The notes under the pieces: generated by a model
Told to the model about the DNA's origin: nothing
Seen by the model: only the letters and a program-made list of their open reading frames with translations
The model's database searches: none
Made by a program: the position numbers and the translations under genes
Source: a virus
Length of the DNA stretch: 64,000 bases
Virus record (IMG/VR): IMGVR_UViG_3300010413_000023
Coordinates: 1-64,000 of that record
Strand: one strand, 5' to 3'
Shown here: positions 25,389-32,800 of the stretch, one piece after another
Position numbering within the stretch: the first letter of the stretch is position 1
How the letters are laid out: each line of letters opens with the position of its first letter

Positions 25389-26389
25389 TGGCTGCGGCCT
25401 CGCATTTCTATCACGGGCGATCCTCTTGCCGTGAGCTGTCCCGCCGCTATTTTGGCGATCACCATCGTCACATCTGGCTCGAATGCGCCCGCGTATGGTG
25501 ACGAATACGCCCCTGGTATTTTGAACGCCACACCTGAGTATTTTTCCGGCATCACCCGCAGCGCCTCGATCATCTGCGCGGATGACGCCCCTATGTTCTC
25601 TGCGATGGTTTTCAGTTTCCTCGGCCAGTGGTGCTGATTCGATTCCGGCATATCAGACAAACGCACCCCCAGGATACAGGCACAGTAGGCATCTGCCACC
25701 GTCACCCACTCGTCAGGCGCTGCGTTTTCGTGGGTCTTGATCACCCCTTCGCCAACGTCACGGCCGGCAATGGCTTGTAAGGATTTTAGTCGCTCCTCTT
25801 TTGTCGGCTGCTGTGCTGGCGTTGTTGGTGTTGACCATTCGATCTCGTCATCCGGTAGGATTTCGGATTCCGATTTTTCGCCGTCAGGCGGAGTATTTTT
25901 CTCTGATGTAGTCTCTGTAGTAGTCTCTGGTATTGGTGTTGCCAAGTTGTCAATGCCATCATGACAACTTGGCAATGCCATATTGACAACTTGACAATAG
26001 GCTTTTTCGACTTGCTCCAGTTCGTCATAGTCGATGCGATACCATAGCGTCTTGTCATATCCTTTTTGGTTGTAATTGCCGGTGATGATCAGCGCCTTAC
26101 GAGTGACCCGCTTGTCTGTCTCTGTCGCTTCGTGTGGCTTTCGCAATGACTCGATAACGCGCCACACGGTGCGCTCGCTCCAGAACGGAAAATTTTCTTG
26201 CCACTCAGATCCGGTATTCCAAACCCACCATTGCCCATTCTGCTTGTGATGGGCATCCTTTACCTCTTTGAACTTTTCAACCCAGTAATGGATCTGCTGC
26301 AAGACAATCGCCTCGTTGAGGCCAATCGCGGCGGCCAGTTTTGGCATAACCATAAGGGGATGCCCGTCAATCAGTAGTTTTGATGCCAT
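25385..26389 (-). CDS. Replication initiation protein (winged-helix type)
   Basis: This 334-aa protein begins with a winged-helix-like region (KLAAAIGLNEAIVLQQIHYW...FPFWSERTVWRVIESLRK) typical of phage replisome organisers, then a Thr/Glu/Pro-rich linker (residues 155-200) and a helical C-terminal domain that may load the helicase encoded next. The linker-coding region holds iteron-like repeats (25943-25993), so the origin may lie inside the gene, as in lambda O. Confidence 0.75.
   Translation of the reverse strand: MASKLLIDGHPLMVMPKLAAAIGLNEAIVLQQIHYWVEKFKEVKDAHHKQNGQWWVWNTGSEWQENFPFWSERTVWRVIESLRKPHEATETDKRVTRKALIITGNYNQKGYDKTLWYRIDYDELEQVEKAYCQVVNMALPSCHDGIDNLATPIPETTTETTSEKNTPPDGEKSESEILPDDEIEWSTPTTPAQQPTKEERLKSLQAIAGRDVGEGVIKTHENAAPDEWVTVADAYCACILGVRLSDMPESNQHHWPRKLKTIAENIGASSAQMIEALRVMPEKYSGVAFKIPGAYSSPYAGAFEPDVTMVIAKIAAGQLTARGSPVIEMRGRSQ
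25943..25993. other. Iteron-like repeats, candidate replication origin
   Basis: TGACAACTTG occurs directly at 25962-25971 and 25984-25993 (22-bp period) and inverted as CAAGTTGTCA at 25943-25952, with AATGCCAT between copies. Repeats inside the initiator gene are a known origin layout. Confidence 0.5.
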
Positions 26390-26699
26390 GTTTTCTCCTG
26401 TGACAAGATTCGCAGAGCACGATCAAGTCAGTATCTAACTCGTAACCCAGTCGTTCATAGGTCAAATGGTGAACGTGTAAAACCGTATCGGTCTTGCCGC
26501 ATTCCTGGCAAACAAATCCGGTAAGCTCAAGTTTGCGCTTTCTTGTTTCCTGCCAGTAGGACGACGCCAGATAGTCGTCATAATAGACAAAGGGTGGCTT
26601 GTGTGGCTCGATAATGTCGAGCTCGACATCCAAAATCTTGGCGTGTCGGGCAATCATATTAGCCCTTGCGGCCTCGATAATAGCAGAAAAGTCGCTCAA
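26367..26699 (-). CDS. HNH endonuclease, 110 aa
   Basis: A compact HNH nuclease: CQECGKTD...LHVHHLTYERLGYE...LIVLCESCHRRKH contains two zinc Cys pairs and the His-His catalytic core. The start is taken as TTG at 26699, behind GAGGAAAAACC and overlapping the primase stop; a longer frame upstream lies within the primase gene. It sits between primase and initiator, where it may act in replication or be a selfish insert. Confidence 0.8.
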   Translation of the reverse strand: MSDFSAIIEAARANMIARHAKILDVELDIIEPHKPPFVYYDDYLASSYWQETRKRKLELTGFVCQECGKTDTVLHVHHLTYERLGYELDTDLIVLCESCHRRKHGIKTTD

Positions 26700-27619
26700 T
26701 GGTTTTTCCTCGCTTGTTTCAGAAATTCGGCAAACTCTGACGCGCTGCCACCATAAATGGTAAAAAAGTCGTCTGGCTTGCAAGTCAGTTCTACCACCCG
26801 CGCTCTATCCCCAAACCATCCAGCCATCTCATTCGCCCTGTCTGTGGCGTCGGGATCAAGACAGATCATCACCTCGGCGAATTGTGAGAACTTGGTGACC
26901 CAGGCGCGCTTGAAACCGGCTTTGCCCATCGTCGCCACGACATTGCCCCCGATGCGGTCCTTGACGATGATTCGTTTGATCTCTCCCTCGATTACCAAGA
27001 TGCTCGACTTGTCTGGGCTGTACACGTCATCCGCGCCAAAGAGGGTATTCCCAAGTCCTGCCATGTGAGGACGATAGCGGTCATTGTCGTTGGTGATCAA
27101 CCTGTGCCGGATGTTGACGAGATTGCCCCCGTTGATCACGGGTATGGTCAGGCTCATCCGCTCGCGTGGTTGGTCAGTCTTGCAGTGATGGCACACGCCG
27201 AGTTTGTACTGGTCGATCAATCTATCGTCGACGCCTTTCTCATACCAAAAGTCTCGCATTTCCTCATCTCGGGCTTGGTTGTAATATCTGATGTGGTCGG
27301 TACATTGGTGCATTCGTTCCAGAGCGGTGAGGCGTTTGTCGTGTTCGGCCTGTTTTTGTTCCAGAGCCGCAATCCGCATTTCGAGGAGTTTTTCAGGGCT
27401 TGGCGGTTTGGCGTCGTTCTCGTCAATGAATCCCTTGGCGTTACACTTGCGACACCAGTATGAACCCGACGAGAAAATCAGGAACCCGTCCTCTGTCGCT
27501 TGTCCACAGAACGGGCAGGCGCTCGATGCTTCTTGCGCTGTCTTTCGTCTGAACTGCAACCCCGGCCAGCGTGTTTCAGCCTCAACTATTCGTTGCTCAA
27601 TTGCCAATGGTTCGCCCAT
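26696..27619 (-). CDS. DnaG-like primase
   Basis: This 307-aa protein has a zinc-binding domain (Cys35, Cys38, Cys56, Cys59: CPFCG...CRKC), a helical region, and a Toprim fold with Glu211 (LVIEGE) and Asp255/Asp257 (ICLDPDA). It is shorter than bacterial DnaG and lacks a clear helicase-binding domain, as is common for phage primases. It makes RNA primers for the helicase-led fork. Confidence 0.87.
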   Translation of the reverse strand: MGEPLAIEQRIVEAETRWPGLQFRRKTAQEASSACPFCGQATEDGFLIFSSGSYWCRKCNAKGFIDENDAKPPSPEKLLEMRIAALEQKQAEHDKRLTALERMHQCTDHIRYYNQARDEEMRDFWYEKGVDDRLIDQYKLGVCHHCKTDQPRERMSLTIPVINGGNLVNIRHRLITNDNDRYRPHMAGLGNTLFGADDVYSPDKSSILVIEGEIKRIIVKDRIGGNVVATMGKAGFKRAWVTKFSQFAEVMICLDPDATDRANEMAGWFGDRARVVELTCKPDDFFTIYGGSASEFAEFLKQARKNH

Positions 27620-27655
27620 CTCTCGCCCGCCTCACCCCCGTGAAAAGACTAGTGA

Positions 27656-27808
27656 TCAGTCCTCATCATATTCGATGTCGTAAACGAGATCGCTTCCGCA
27701 CTCGGGACAATACATAAAATTGTCGGGATCGTCCTCCGTGCAAACAAGCTGAGACTCATGTCCCTGCCAACCACAAGCGTCGCATTCGAGTTGGTAAAAG
27801 TCATCCAT
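27656..27808 (-). CDS. Zinc-ribbon protein, 50 aa
   Basis: A short frame from ATG 27808 behind GGGGCGAGGG begins MDDFYQLECDACGWQGHESQ and has CDACG and CPECG pairs about 25 residues apart, a complete zinc ribbon, with an acidic tail. It overlaps the upstream gene by 8 bp. It is probably a nucleic-acid or protein adaptor. Confidence 0.65.
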   Translation of the reverse strand: MDDFYQLECDACGWQGHESQLVCTEDDPDNFMYCPECGSDLVYDIEYDED

Positions 27809-28055
27809 CCCTCGCCCCTTTCGTTAATAGTTGTATGCCTGGATGGCTTCGCAATCGCTCTGCTAGAAAACAATAATACGGCTCGACAATCCCGGCCAGG
27901 TATAGTGCCTCATCTGGAAAAAGCACCGTCGTACCGTCAACTTGTAAGGAATTGGCGATCTCGAAATGGTGATCTGGTGCTATCGGATATTTGCCTAACA
28001 CCTTGAGCATTCCCGCTTTCTGTGCTGGCGTAAAATCAAATTGCAGTTTATCCAT
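27801..28055 (-). CDS. Hypothetical protein, 84 aa
   Basis: ATG at 28055 follows GAAAGGGGAGAGGG. A soluble alpha/beta protein (MDKLQFDFTPAQKAGMLKVL) without a recognised family. It lies upstream of the zinc-ribbon gene and is coupled to it by overlap. Confidence 0.55.
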   Translation of the reverse strand: MDKLQFDFTPAQKAGMLKVLGKYPIAPDHHFEIANSLQVDGTTVLFPDEALYLAGIVEPYYCFLAERLRSHPGIQLLTKGARDG

Positions 28056-28096
28056 CCCCTCTCCCCTTTCTGAACCCGCCCAGTTGTGAGTCGGTG

Positions 28097-28558
28097 CTAG
28101 TTATCGAACCAAAACACAAGCCGCACATCCTGTAATGCGTCTGGGTAATCACCACGTACGCGATCTTTGAATCCACAGATCGAATTGCCAAACAGCCACA
28201 CGCCAAATTCATTCCATTTGAGTAGCCGTTGATCGCTCTGATCGTGCAATCGGCAACCCCACGGCCTGTAACCTAGTTTCTCGTCAAACCATTTGATGAG
28301 TTCATCAATTTCGTCCAGTGTCAGCCAAGAATCGGTGTGCCCATCAAGCCCCTCGTCTTCGCGGTGCATCCAGGTCGTGAATGAAGCATTCTCTGGAAAC
28401 CCGCGCGGCTCAACCATTGGCTCTGGCGATCCATTGTACGCCCGGACGCCTGCCATTTTGGAAAAAACGGTATAGTTTCTCCAAATGTCGGCAGGCGCAT
28501 AATAGTGCCACGAATCTGCAACCTTGATCTCGATATGCGCGTGAATGTCGCACCCCCT
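28097..28558 (-). CDS. MGCDIH-type phage protein lacking a normal start codon
   Basis: From residue 2 onward this 153-aa protein matches a common phage family whose members begin M-G-C-D-I-H (here GCDIHAHIEIKVADSWHYYA); the function is unknown. At the expected start (28558-28556) the codon is AGG, not ATG, although GGAAAGGAAGGG lies at ideal distance. No in-frame ATG, GTG or TTG is found between this point and the terminator upstream. Either the start codon is mutated or misread, or a non-standard start is used. The frame stays open upstream to 28711, but that part spans the structured RNA. Confidence 0.6.
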   Translation of the reverse strand, partial: RGCDIHAHIEIKVADSWHYYAPADIWRNYTVFSKMAGVRAYNGSPEPMVEPRGFPENASFTTWMHREDEGLDGHTDSWLTLDEIDELIKWFDEKLGYRPWGCRLHDQSDQRLLKWNEFGVWLFGNSICGFKDRVRGDYPDALQDVRLVFWFDN

Positions 28559-28582
28559 CTTATCCCTTCCTTTCCTAGAAAC

Positions 28583-28710
28583 AAAAAACTCGCTTGCTCG
28601 CGGGGCCCGTTGGCGGATCTGCATTGCCACTAGGTACAATGCAGACACGGGCCTCGCCAGAAAGCGAGTCATCCTAGTGTTTGGTATGAACCCGCGCCAA
28701 CGGGTTATCA
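28583..28710 (-). ncRNA. Probable small structured RNA with own promoter and terminator
   Basis: Transcription from the promoter at 28717-28745 should start near 28710. The RNA would contain hairpin AACCCG/CGGGTT (28706-28689), then a long hairpin (28669-28588) built of paired blocks ACTCGCTT/AAGCGAGT, GGCCCGT/ACGGGCC and TCTGCATTG/CAATGCAGA, ending in TTTTTT. The apical loop (CCTAGTG, 28634-28628) is exactly complementary to CACTAGG (28679-28673) just before the hairpin, giving a 7-bp pseudoknot. Promoter, pseudoknot and terminator together suggest a functional RNA of about 125 nt. An attenuator for the next gene is the alternative. Confidence 0.7.
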
Positions 28711-28716
28711 TCTACA

Positions 28717-28745
28717 ATTTTACCACATCTTTCGGCTGATGTCAA
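28717..28745 (-). promoter_or_regulatory. Sigma70-type promoter of the small RNA
   Basis: TTGACA (28745-28740) and TAAAAT (28722-28717) with a 17-bp spacer on the minus strand. Confidence 0.8.
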
Positions 28746-28755
28746 CCCCCAAAAT

Positions 28756-28950
28756 CTACCCATCCGCCCACCCCTCAAACCGTCGCAACTGTGGCAGCAA
28801 CAGATACCACAGCATTCTGTCCCAGATTGCCGTCTTTGTCTCGGGCGGCAGTTCGACACACGCCGGCCTGTCCCTGGCGATGAATAGGATGCACATCAGC
28901 AGGATGCCGATGGGAATGCCGATAAATAGACCAAGTGCGAATGTGATCAT
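28756..28950 (-). CDS. Single-pass membrane protein, 64 aa
   Basis: An N-terminal transmembrane helix (MITFALGLFIGIPIGILLMC) is followed by a short soluble tail. The start overlaps the upstream stop (ATGA). The gene ends 11 bp before the promoter of the small RNA. The function is unknown. Confidence 0.55.
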   Translation of the reverse strand: MITFALGLFIGIPIGILLMCILFIARDRPACVELPPETKTAIWDRMLWYLLLPQLRRFEGWADG

Positions 28951-29153
28951 AGCCCCGGCGTCTCCTCGATAATGTGGGCCTCGGCGAGGAGACGATCAAC
29001 GAAGGTGATGATTGCACACCTGCACAAACCGATTCGATCTACCGCTGCCTGATAATTTGGCGTATCCGAATAGACGAGCAATTCCAGATCGGCCCGTGCC
29101 GTAATAATGTCTGAGATCAAGTCATTCAATTTCCTCCGCTGTTCCTCATTCAT
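28947..29153 (-). CDS. Hypothetical helical protein, 68 aa
   Basis: ATG at 29153 (MNEEQRRKLNDLISDIITAR) follows CGGAGGCGGACA; the longer frame upstream is rejected. All-helical, possibly a small coiled-coil regulator. Confidence 0.55.
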   Translation of the reverse strand: MNEEQRRKLNDLISDIITARADLELLVYSDTPNYQAAVDRIGLCRCAIITFVDRLLAEAHIIEETPGL

Positions 29154-29622
29154 TGTCCGCCTCCCAATCGGTGAAACGGACGTGACCGCAAGCCGGGACA
29201 AGCTCGCCATTTTCTCTCTCGACAACAGACATCGCATCACCGTCACTGTCGGCATAGACGAGATGAAAATAACCCGGTTCTGGATCGCCCCAACGACCGC
29301 CTAGCCACGCCTGGAATATGCACCGTCTCAGCCCTGCGCGGGGATCGGGAACTGTCTCGCACAATTCAGCCTGGAAAAACTCAGTCGGCGTCGTGTATCT
29401 GTTCCGCAGTTCCTCAAGCAATGATGCCAATGCCTCGCCTTCGGTGTCAGCCCAACATTGTATGGCGTCCAGGTGGGGCACCTTGTGACTGCCACGGAAC
29501 AAGGCGCGGGCAACAAATCCTGTCCTGTTTCCCTCCTCTTGCACCGTGATGCGAAATACCGGCGGATCGGTACTATAAAAATCAAATGGAATAGTTGTAT
29601 CATCAAAGTTGTAAGTTGTCAT
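29146..29622 (-). CDS. Hypothetical protein, 158 aa
   Basis: ATG at 29622 follows GAAAGGGGAATGAG. An acidic alpha/beta protein with no recognised family; VFRITVQEEGNRTGFVARAL and GYFHLVYADSDGDAMSVVER suggest beta-sheets. Confidence 0.55.
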   Translation of the reverse strand: MTTYNFDDTTIPFDFYSTDPPVFRITVQEEGNRTGFVARALFRGSHKVPHLDAIQCWADTEGEALASLLEELRNRYTTPTEFFQAELCETVPDPRAGLRRCIFQAWLGGRWGDPEPGYFHLVYADSDGDAMSVVERENGELVPACGHVRFTDWEADNE

Positions 29623-29623
29623 C

Positions 29624-29845
29624 TCATTCCCCTTTCTGTTCCCACTCCCACCTCGCCCCCGGCACGCAAATCTCGCGACCGGCTCGGGTGATGCGGTTAG
29701 CGCGGGCTAACCAGTTCAGCCAGCGGTGTATTGTACTTGTCGAATGTGCTCCAATTCCTTGCATCATTTGTGCGACCGTCGGGGTATTCCCCTGGTGTTC
29801 CCGTTTGTATGAAACGAGAAAATCGAACAATGCGTTAGCGTCCAT
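29624..29845 (-). CDS. Winged-helix DNA-binding protein, 73 aa
   Basis: The sequence resembles the LexA-type winged helix: FDFLVSYKREHQGNTPTVAQ then MMQGIGAHSTSTIHRWLNWL then a basic wing. It probably binds the palindromes in its own promoter (29858-29907) and thus controls this operon. This link is inferred from position. ATG at 29845 follows AGAGGGGAACAG. Confidence 0.7.
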   Translation of the reverse strand: MDANALFDFLVSYKREHQGNTPTVAQMMQGIGAHSTSTIHRWLNWLARANRITRAGREICVPGARWEWEQKGE

Positions 29846-29857
29846 CTGTTCCCCTCT

Positions 29858-29907
29858 ATTTTATCACAGAATAACTATTCTGTCAATATGACAGTTTGTG
29901 TCATATT
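29858..29907 (-). promoter_or_regulatory. Promoter with two palindromic operators
   Basis: TTGACA (29886-29881) and TAAAAT (29863-29858) are 17 bp apart. A perfect palindrome ACAGAATA/TATTCTGT (29866-29883) fills the spacer and AATATGACA/TGTCATATT (29885-29907) lies just upstream. A repressor bound at either would block RNA polymerase. Confidence 0.8.
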
Positions 29908-30659
29908 AGCGCCAACTGTTCCGGCACATTCTCCCGGTACAAATGCGCCTGCGATTCGTGCATAAACAGGCGCTCGATACGGGGATCTTTGCCGTTCGAT
30001 GTATTCAAATCTGTTTTTGTTTCCATCTCTCGCACGCAAACAAACTCATCAGGCGCGGCATATTCCGAGATAATGGTCGTATGCCCGACAGTGACCCAGC
30101 TCCTAACTGTCTGCCAAAATTCACTTGTATCAAATTCAAAAGAAGATCCGCTATATCCTTCTGTGTTTTTATATGGCGGATCGGCGTAAATAAGGCATTC
30201 GGATTGTGGGGGTGGGCTGCGATAGTCGGAAAAGAAGAAAAGAACTGAATAGAGCGAAGATAATTTTCTTAGCAGCTCTTTTCTCGATCCGTTTGCATAT
30301 CCGTTTATTCTGTCCTTTCTGTTGCTTATTGCATAGCCTCCAAAAAGTCGCCCACTATGACTACACCCAAACCCGATAAATGCCGTCAATGCCGGATCGA
30401 ACTTGCCTGCTTTGGCATCCTGGTACATTTCCTCTGTCACCACACGCGGCGGCTGCCAACCGTTCTGCAGCGCCTTCCACATCTCGATCAACTCGAAACA
30501 CCCATCGCTAGCGTACATCGGGCCGACGTTGTGGACGTGGATCGTCACCCAACACGAACCGCAAAACGGCTCCCAGTAGGCTTGCCCAGGCTTGCGGATT
30601 TGATTGATGACGTAGGCAATTTCTTTGCCCAGCCGCGACTTGCCGCCTAGATACCGCAT
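29901..30659 (-). CDS. DNA adenine methylase (Dam/D12 class)
   Basis: This 252-aa protein has the class motifs: MRYLGGKSRLGKEIAYVI (AdoMet-binding FxGGK-type), YWEPFCGSCWVTIHV (motif I) and IYADPPYKN (catalytic DPPY), in the order of Dam-like N6-adenine methylases. It would modify phage DNA against host restriction or for regulation. Start at 30659 behind GGAGAGATTGGGG. The upstream in-frame part covers a 35-aa gene and is rejected. Confidence 0.88.
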   Translation of the reverse strand: MRYLGGKSRLGKEIAYVINQIRKPGQAYWEPFCGSCWVTIHVHNVGPMYASDGCFELIEMWKALQNGWQPPRVVTEEMYQDAKAGKFDPALTAFIGFGCSHSGRLFGGYAISNRKDRINGYANGSRKELLRKLSSLYSVLFFFSDYRSPPPQSECLIYADPPYKNTEGYSGSSFEFDTSEFWQTVRSWVTVGHTTIISEYAAPDEFVCVREMETKTDLNTSNGKDPRIERLFMHESQAHLYRENVPEQLALI

Positions 30660-30754
30660 AGCCCCAATCTCTCCGCTATCAGCACGGCAATCAAGGCCAA
30701 CGTGCAAATGATGGTGATAATGGTGGCAATGGTGCGTTCGCGTTTGGTGGTCAT
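30647..30754 (-). CDS. Small membrane protein, 35 aa
   Basis: A short frame from ATG 30754 behind GAGGAGGCGCAACA begins MTTKRERTIATIITIICTLA and is one basic-anchored transmembrane helix. It overlaps the methylase start by 13 bp. It may act on the host membrane early in infection. Confidence 0.55.
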   Translation of the reverse strand: MTTKRERTIATIITIICTLALIAVLIAERLGLCGI

Positions 30755-30921
30755 TGTTGCGCCTCCTCAAAACTTGGAAACCGTAACGCGTCAATCATGG
30801 CCAACAGCAATTGGCGGGCCTCGTCTTTTGACAGACTGTGAACGACGCCACCTCCGATATTGATCTCGATGCGCTGTTCACCGTCGCGTCTGGTGTAGGA
30901 CTCGACCTTGATGTCGGTCAT
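30751..30921 (-). CDS. Hypothetical protein, 56 aa
   Basis: ATG at 30921 (MTDIKVESYTRRDGEQRIEI) overlaps the upstream stop. A beta-strand pair followed by a helix (SKDEARQLLLAMIDAL). No family is recognised; a longer upstream frame lies in another gene. Confidence 0.5.
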   Translation of the reverse strand: MTDIKVESYTRRDGEQRIEINIGGGVVHSLSKDEARQLLLAMIDALRFPSFEEAQQ

Positions 30922-31094
30922 TGTTCTCCCCTTGTCGTGGCCTGTAGTCGCTCCGTCGCCTCCACCAGCTCGCGTACACTTTGCCGTATATCGTCCAGTA
31001 CGGCAAGTATGGCCGTCAGGTGCTCGTCGTCCTCTGCGGCAAGACGGGCCAGGTTGGTGTAGTAGTCGATCTGGGTTTCGATGTCGGTTAGCAT
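30918..31094 (-). CDS. Helical protein, 58 aa
   Basis: ATG at 31094 after TTGGAGGAGAA. All-helical with coiled-coil heptads (TAILAVLDDIRQSVRELVEA). Unknown role. Confidence 0.5.
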   Translation of the reverse strand: MLTDIETQIDYYTNLARLAAEDDEHLTAILAVLDDIRQSVRELVEATERLQATTRGEQ

Positions 31095-31285
31095 TTCTCC
31101 TCCAACTTGGCAAACGTGATCTGACGCCCGTCCGCCATCGTCACGCATAGCGGAACGTCACCCGAGAGCCACCGTTTCCAGTTCGGGCCGATGCGGTGCT
31201 GTCCAATTTCGACCCGCTGGCCGTCGGTGTCCGTGTACCATTCAAAAACTGTCTTGGCGTCGGTATGGGTGTAGTAGAGGGTCAT
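31088..31285 (-). CDS. Hypothetical protein, 65 aa
   Basis: ATG at 31285 (MTLYYTHTDAKTVFEWYTDT) overlaps the upstream stop. A small, probably all-beta protein. Unknown role. Confidence 0.5.
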   Translation of the reverse strand: MTLYYTHTDAKTVFEWYTDTDGQRVEIGQHRIGPNWKRWLSGDVPLCVTMADGRQITFAKLEEKC

Positions 31286-31554
31286 CTCCCGACTTTCTCC
31301 ATAATGTGCCCACAGTGAGGGCACCAGTTGACATGACCGTCAATGAGACGATAGCGGGCGGGTGTTCGTCCCCCGCGTTGCCCCGGCTGTGACCAGCGTG
31401 CAGGCTCCGACTTGATGATAAACGCCTTTTCGTATCTGTGGATGTAAACCGCTACCTGCCGGTAACAGATGAAAACACGCGCCGCGATCTCGGCTATTGA
31501 GCTATCTGGATGTTCAGCTAGATCAATGAAAATGAGTTTTGCCGTTTCGTTCAT
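31282..31554 (-). CDS. Helix-turn-helix protein with zinc site, 90 aa
   Basis: ATG at 31554 (MNETAKLIFIDLAEHPDSSI). AEIAARVFICYRQVAVYIHR reads as a recognition helix pair, followed by a basic wing and CPHCGH near the end. Likely a small transcription regulator of the early operon. Confidence 0.6.
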   Translation of the reverse strand: MNETAKLIFIDLAEHPDSSIAEIAARVFICYRQVAVYIHRYEKAFIIKSEPARWSQPGQRGGRTPARYRLIDGHVNWCPHCGHIMEKVGR

Positions 31555-31826
31555 CGCCCCAGCTCCCTCCGTATCTTTTCCGCCGCCCGGTAGACGGGCT
31601 TCATTACGATCAGGTGACACAGATACGCGATCCCACGTTCCAATGCCGCCGCCTTTGCCGCTATGTACTCAGGATCTTGGAACTGGCACAATGGCGACGT
31701 ATCGTCACAGTCGGGCAGCGGGCAATGCTCACATACCACGATCTGTTCGGGCGTGTCGTGCGTTTCGGGAACATACGGCACATAGGGCGTTTCGTGCAGG
31801 CGGTCGGCGCGGGTGTTGGGGATCAT
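31551..31826 (-). CDS. Cysteine-containing hypothetical protein, 91 aa
   Basis: A CEHCPLPDC motif plus a later Cys suggests a metal or Fe-S site in the first half; the second half is helical. ATG at 31826 overlaps the upstream stop. No family is recognised. Confidence 0.5.
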   Translation of the reverse strand: MIPNTRADRLHETPYVPYVPETHDTPEQIVVCEHCPLPDCDDTSPLCQFQDPEYIAAKAAALERGIAYLCHLIVMKPVYRAAEKIRRELGR

Positions 31827-32119
31827 TCGTCGCTGCCTTTCCCCTCGTCACTCTCCAACACCATCCCGGCGTACCCATTCCAAGCCTTGCCGCTGCAAAT
31901 GGTAAACTCGTCCCTGAATGACTCGAACAAATCAGGGACGATCTTGCCCTTTGCCGTCTCGCGCAGCCCTGGCAGTTCAACCCAAATGCAGCGTTCCCAG
32001 GATGCCGGGCCGACATAACGCGCCTCGTGCGGATCGCCGTTGATGGTGCATTCGATCTCGTCACCGGGCTGCAAAGTTTCCAGGTTGACGTTGTGCAACT
32101 GGATGTGAAAGGTAGCCAT
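31823..32119 (-). CDS. Hypothetical protein, 98 aa
   Basis: ATG at 32119 (MATFHIQLHNVNLETLQPGD) sits at the stop of the upstream gene. The LQPGDEIECTINGDPHEARYVG stretch suggests a small beta-barrel. The C-terminus is acidic. Confidence 0.5.
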   Translation of the reverse strand: MATFHIQLHNVNLETLQPGDEIECTINGDPHEARYVGPASWERCIWVELPGLRETAKGKIVPDLFESFRDEFTICSGKAWNGYAGMVLESDEGKGSDE

Positions 32120-32421
32120 TACTCCGTCCAATACCAGCCGACGATCACCGTCACCGGCTGCGCTTCGTCGCCATAGTGAAAATCGTGACGCTCAAAGCGG
32201 TAATGTGTGAAGTTCGAGCCGGGCAGCGTGTTGGTCAGTTTGCTGGATTCGATCTTGCAGCCTGAATGGAAAAAGCGGATCAGCGCATAGCTGTCATCGT
32301 CAACGTGTGGCGGATTTTCTTCAAGATACCCCATCATTTCTGCTGCATAAATTCCCCACGCCGTCACCGGGTAAAAGTTGTCGTCCTCAAGTACAAATAC
32401 GATCTTGGCTTTCTCTGTCAT
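32119..32421 (-). CDS. Hypothetical protein, 100 aa
   Basis: ATG at 32421 overlaps the lipoprotein stop (ATGA). The protein begins MTEKAKIVFVLEDDNFYPVT and is rich in aromatic and acidic residues. No family is recognised. Confidence 0.5.
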   Translation of the reverse strand: MTEKAKIVFVLEDDNFYPVTAWGIYAAEMMGYLEENPPHVDDDSYALIRFFHSGCKIESSKLTNTLPGSNFTHYRFERHDFHYGDEAQPVTVIVGWYWTE

Positions 32422-32561
32422 CGTCCCTCACCTTTCACCACTGCCGCCTGCACCGTGGCCGTCATCCAGTCCCGATTCATGTCCGTTTCGATGTCGCAGG
32501 CCAGAATGTTCAAGACGGCAAAAATGATAATTGCTGCTATGAGCCAGCATCTGTGTTTCAT
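32418..32561 (-). CDS. Small lipoprotein-like protein, 47 aa
   Basis: A short frame from ATG 32561 behind GAAAGGGGCGAAACG. MKHRCWLIAAIIIFAVLNIL is followed by A-C-D: a basic start, hydrophobic core and an LxAC lipobox, the pattern of a bacterial lipoprotein signal. The mature part would be 25 residues. Phage lipoproteins in early regions often block superinfection by related phages, but here that is only a guess. Confidence 0.6.
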   Translation of the reverse strand: MKHRCWLIAAIIIFAVLNILACDIETDMNRDWMTATVQAAVVKGEGR

Positions 32562-32800
32562 CGTTTCGCCCCTTTCAAATTCGCGCCGGGCTGCCGCCGT
32601 TCCCTCACTATCCCGCGTCCTCTATGTGAGGCCCGTCATGTGGTTGCCAGTGGCATTGCCCTCGTTCACCGCCGCGTACAGTCCAGCGCGATGATTAAAC
32701 TTTTCCCCACTCTTGCCCGTCCCGAACGCCTGGGGGTCGTTCGTCTCGCCCCTGCCTTTCGGCTAACCCCAATGTGGTGGACGGGCAACAGATGGGAAAA
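32562..32800. other. Intergenic stretch without a clear gene
   Basis: About 240 bp. Only short frames under 25 codons are seen on either strand, and no consensus promoter. Several purine-rich ribosome-site-like motifs suggest decayed coding sequence. Confidence 0.4.

Noticed and set aside
28559-28711. N-terminal extension of the MGCDIH-type protein from ATG 28711
   Set aside because: It would translate the promoter-proximal hairpin, the pseudoknot and the T6 terminator. The family starts at the GCDIH position. A leaderless start cannot be fully excluded.
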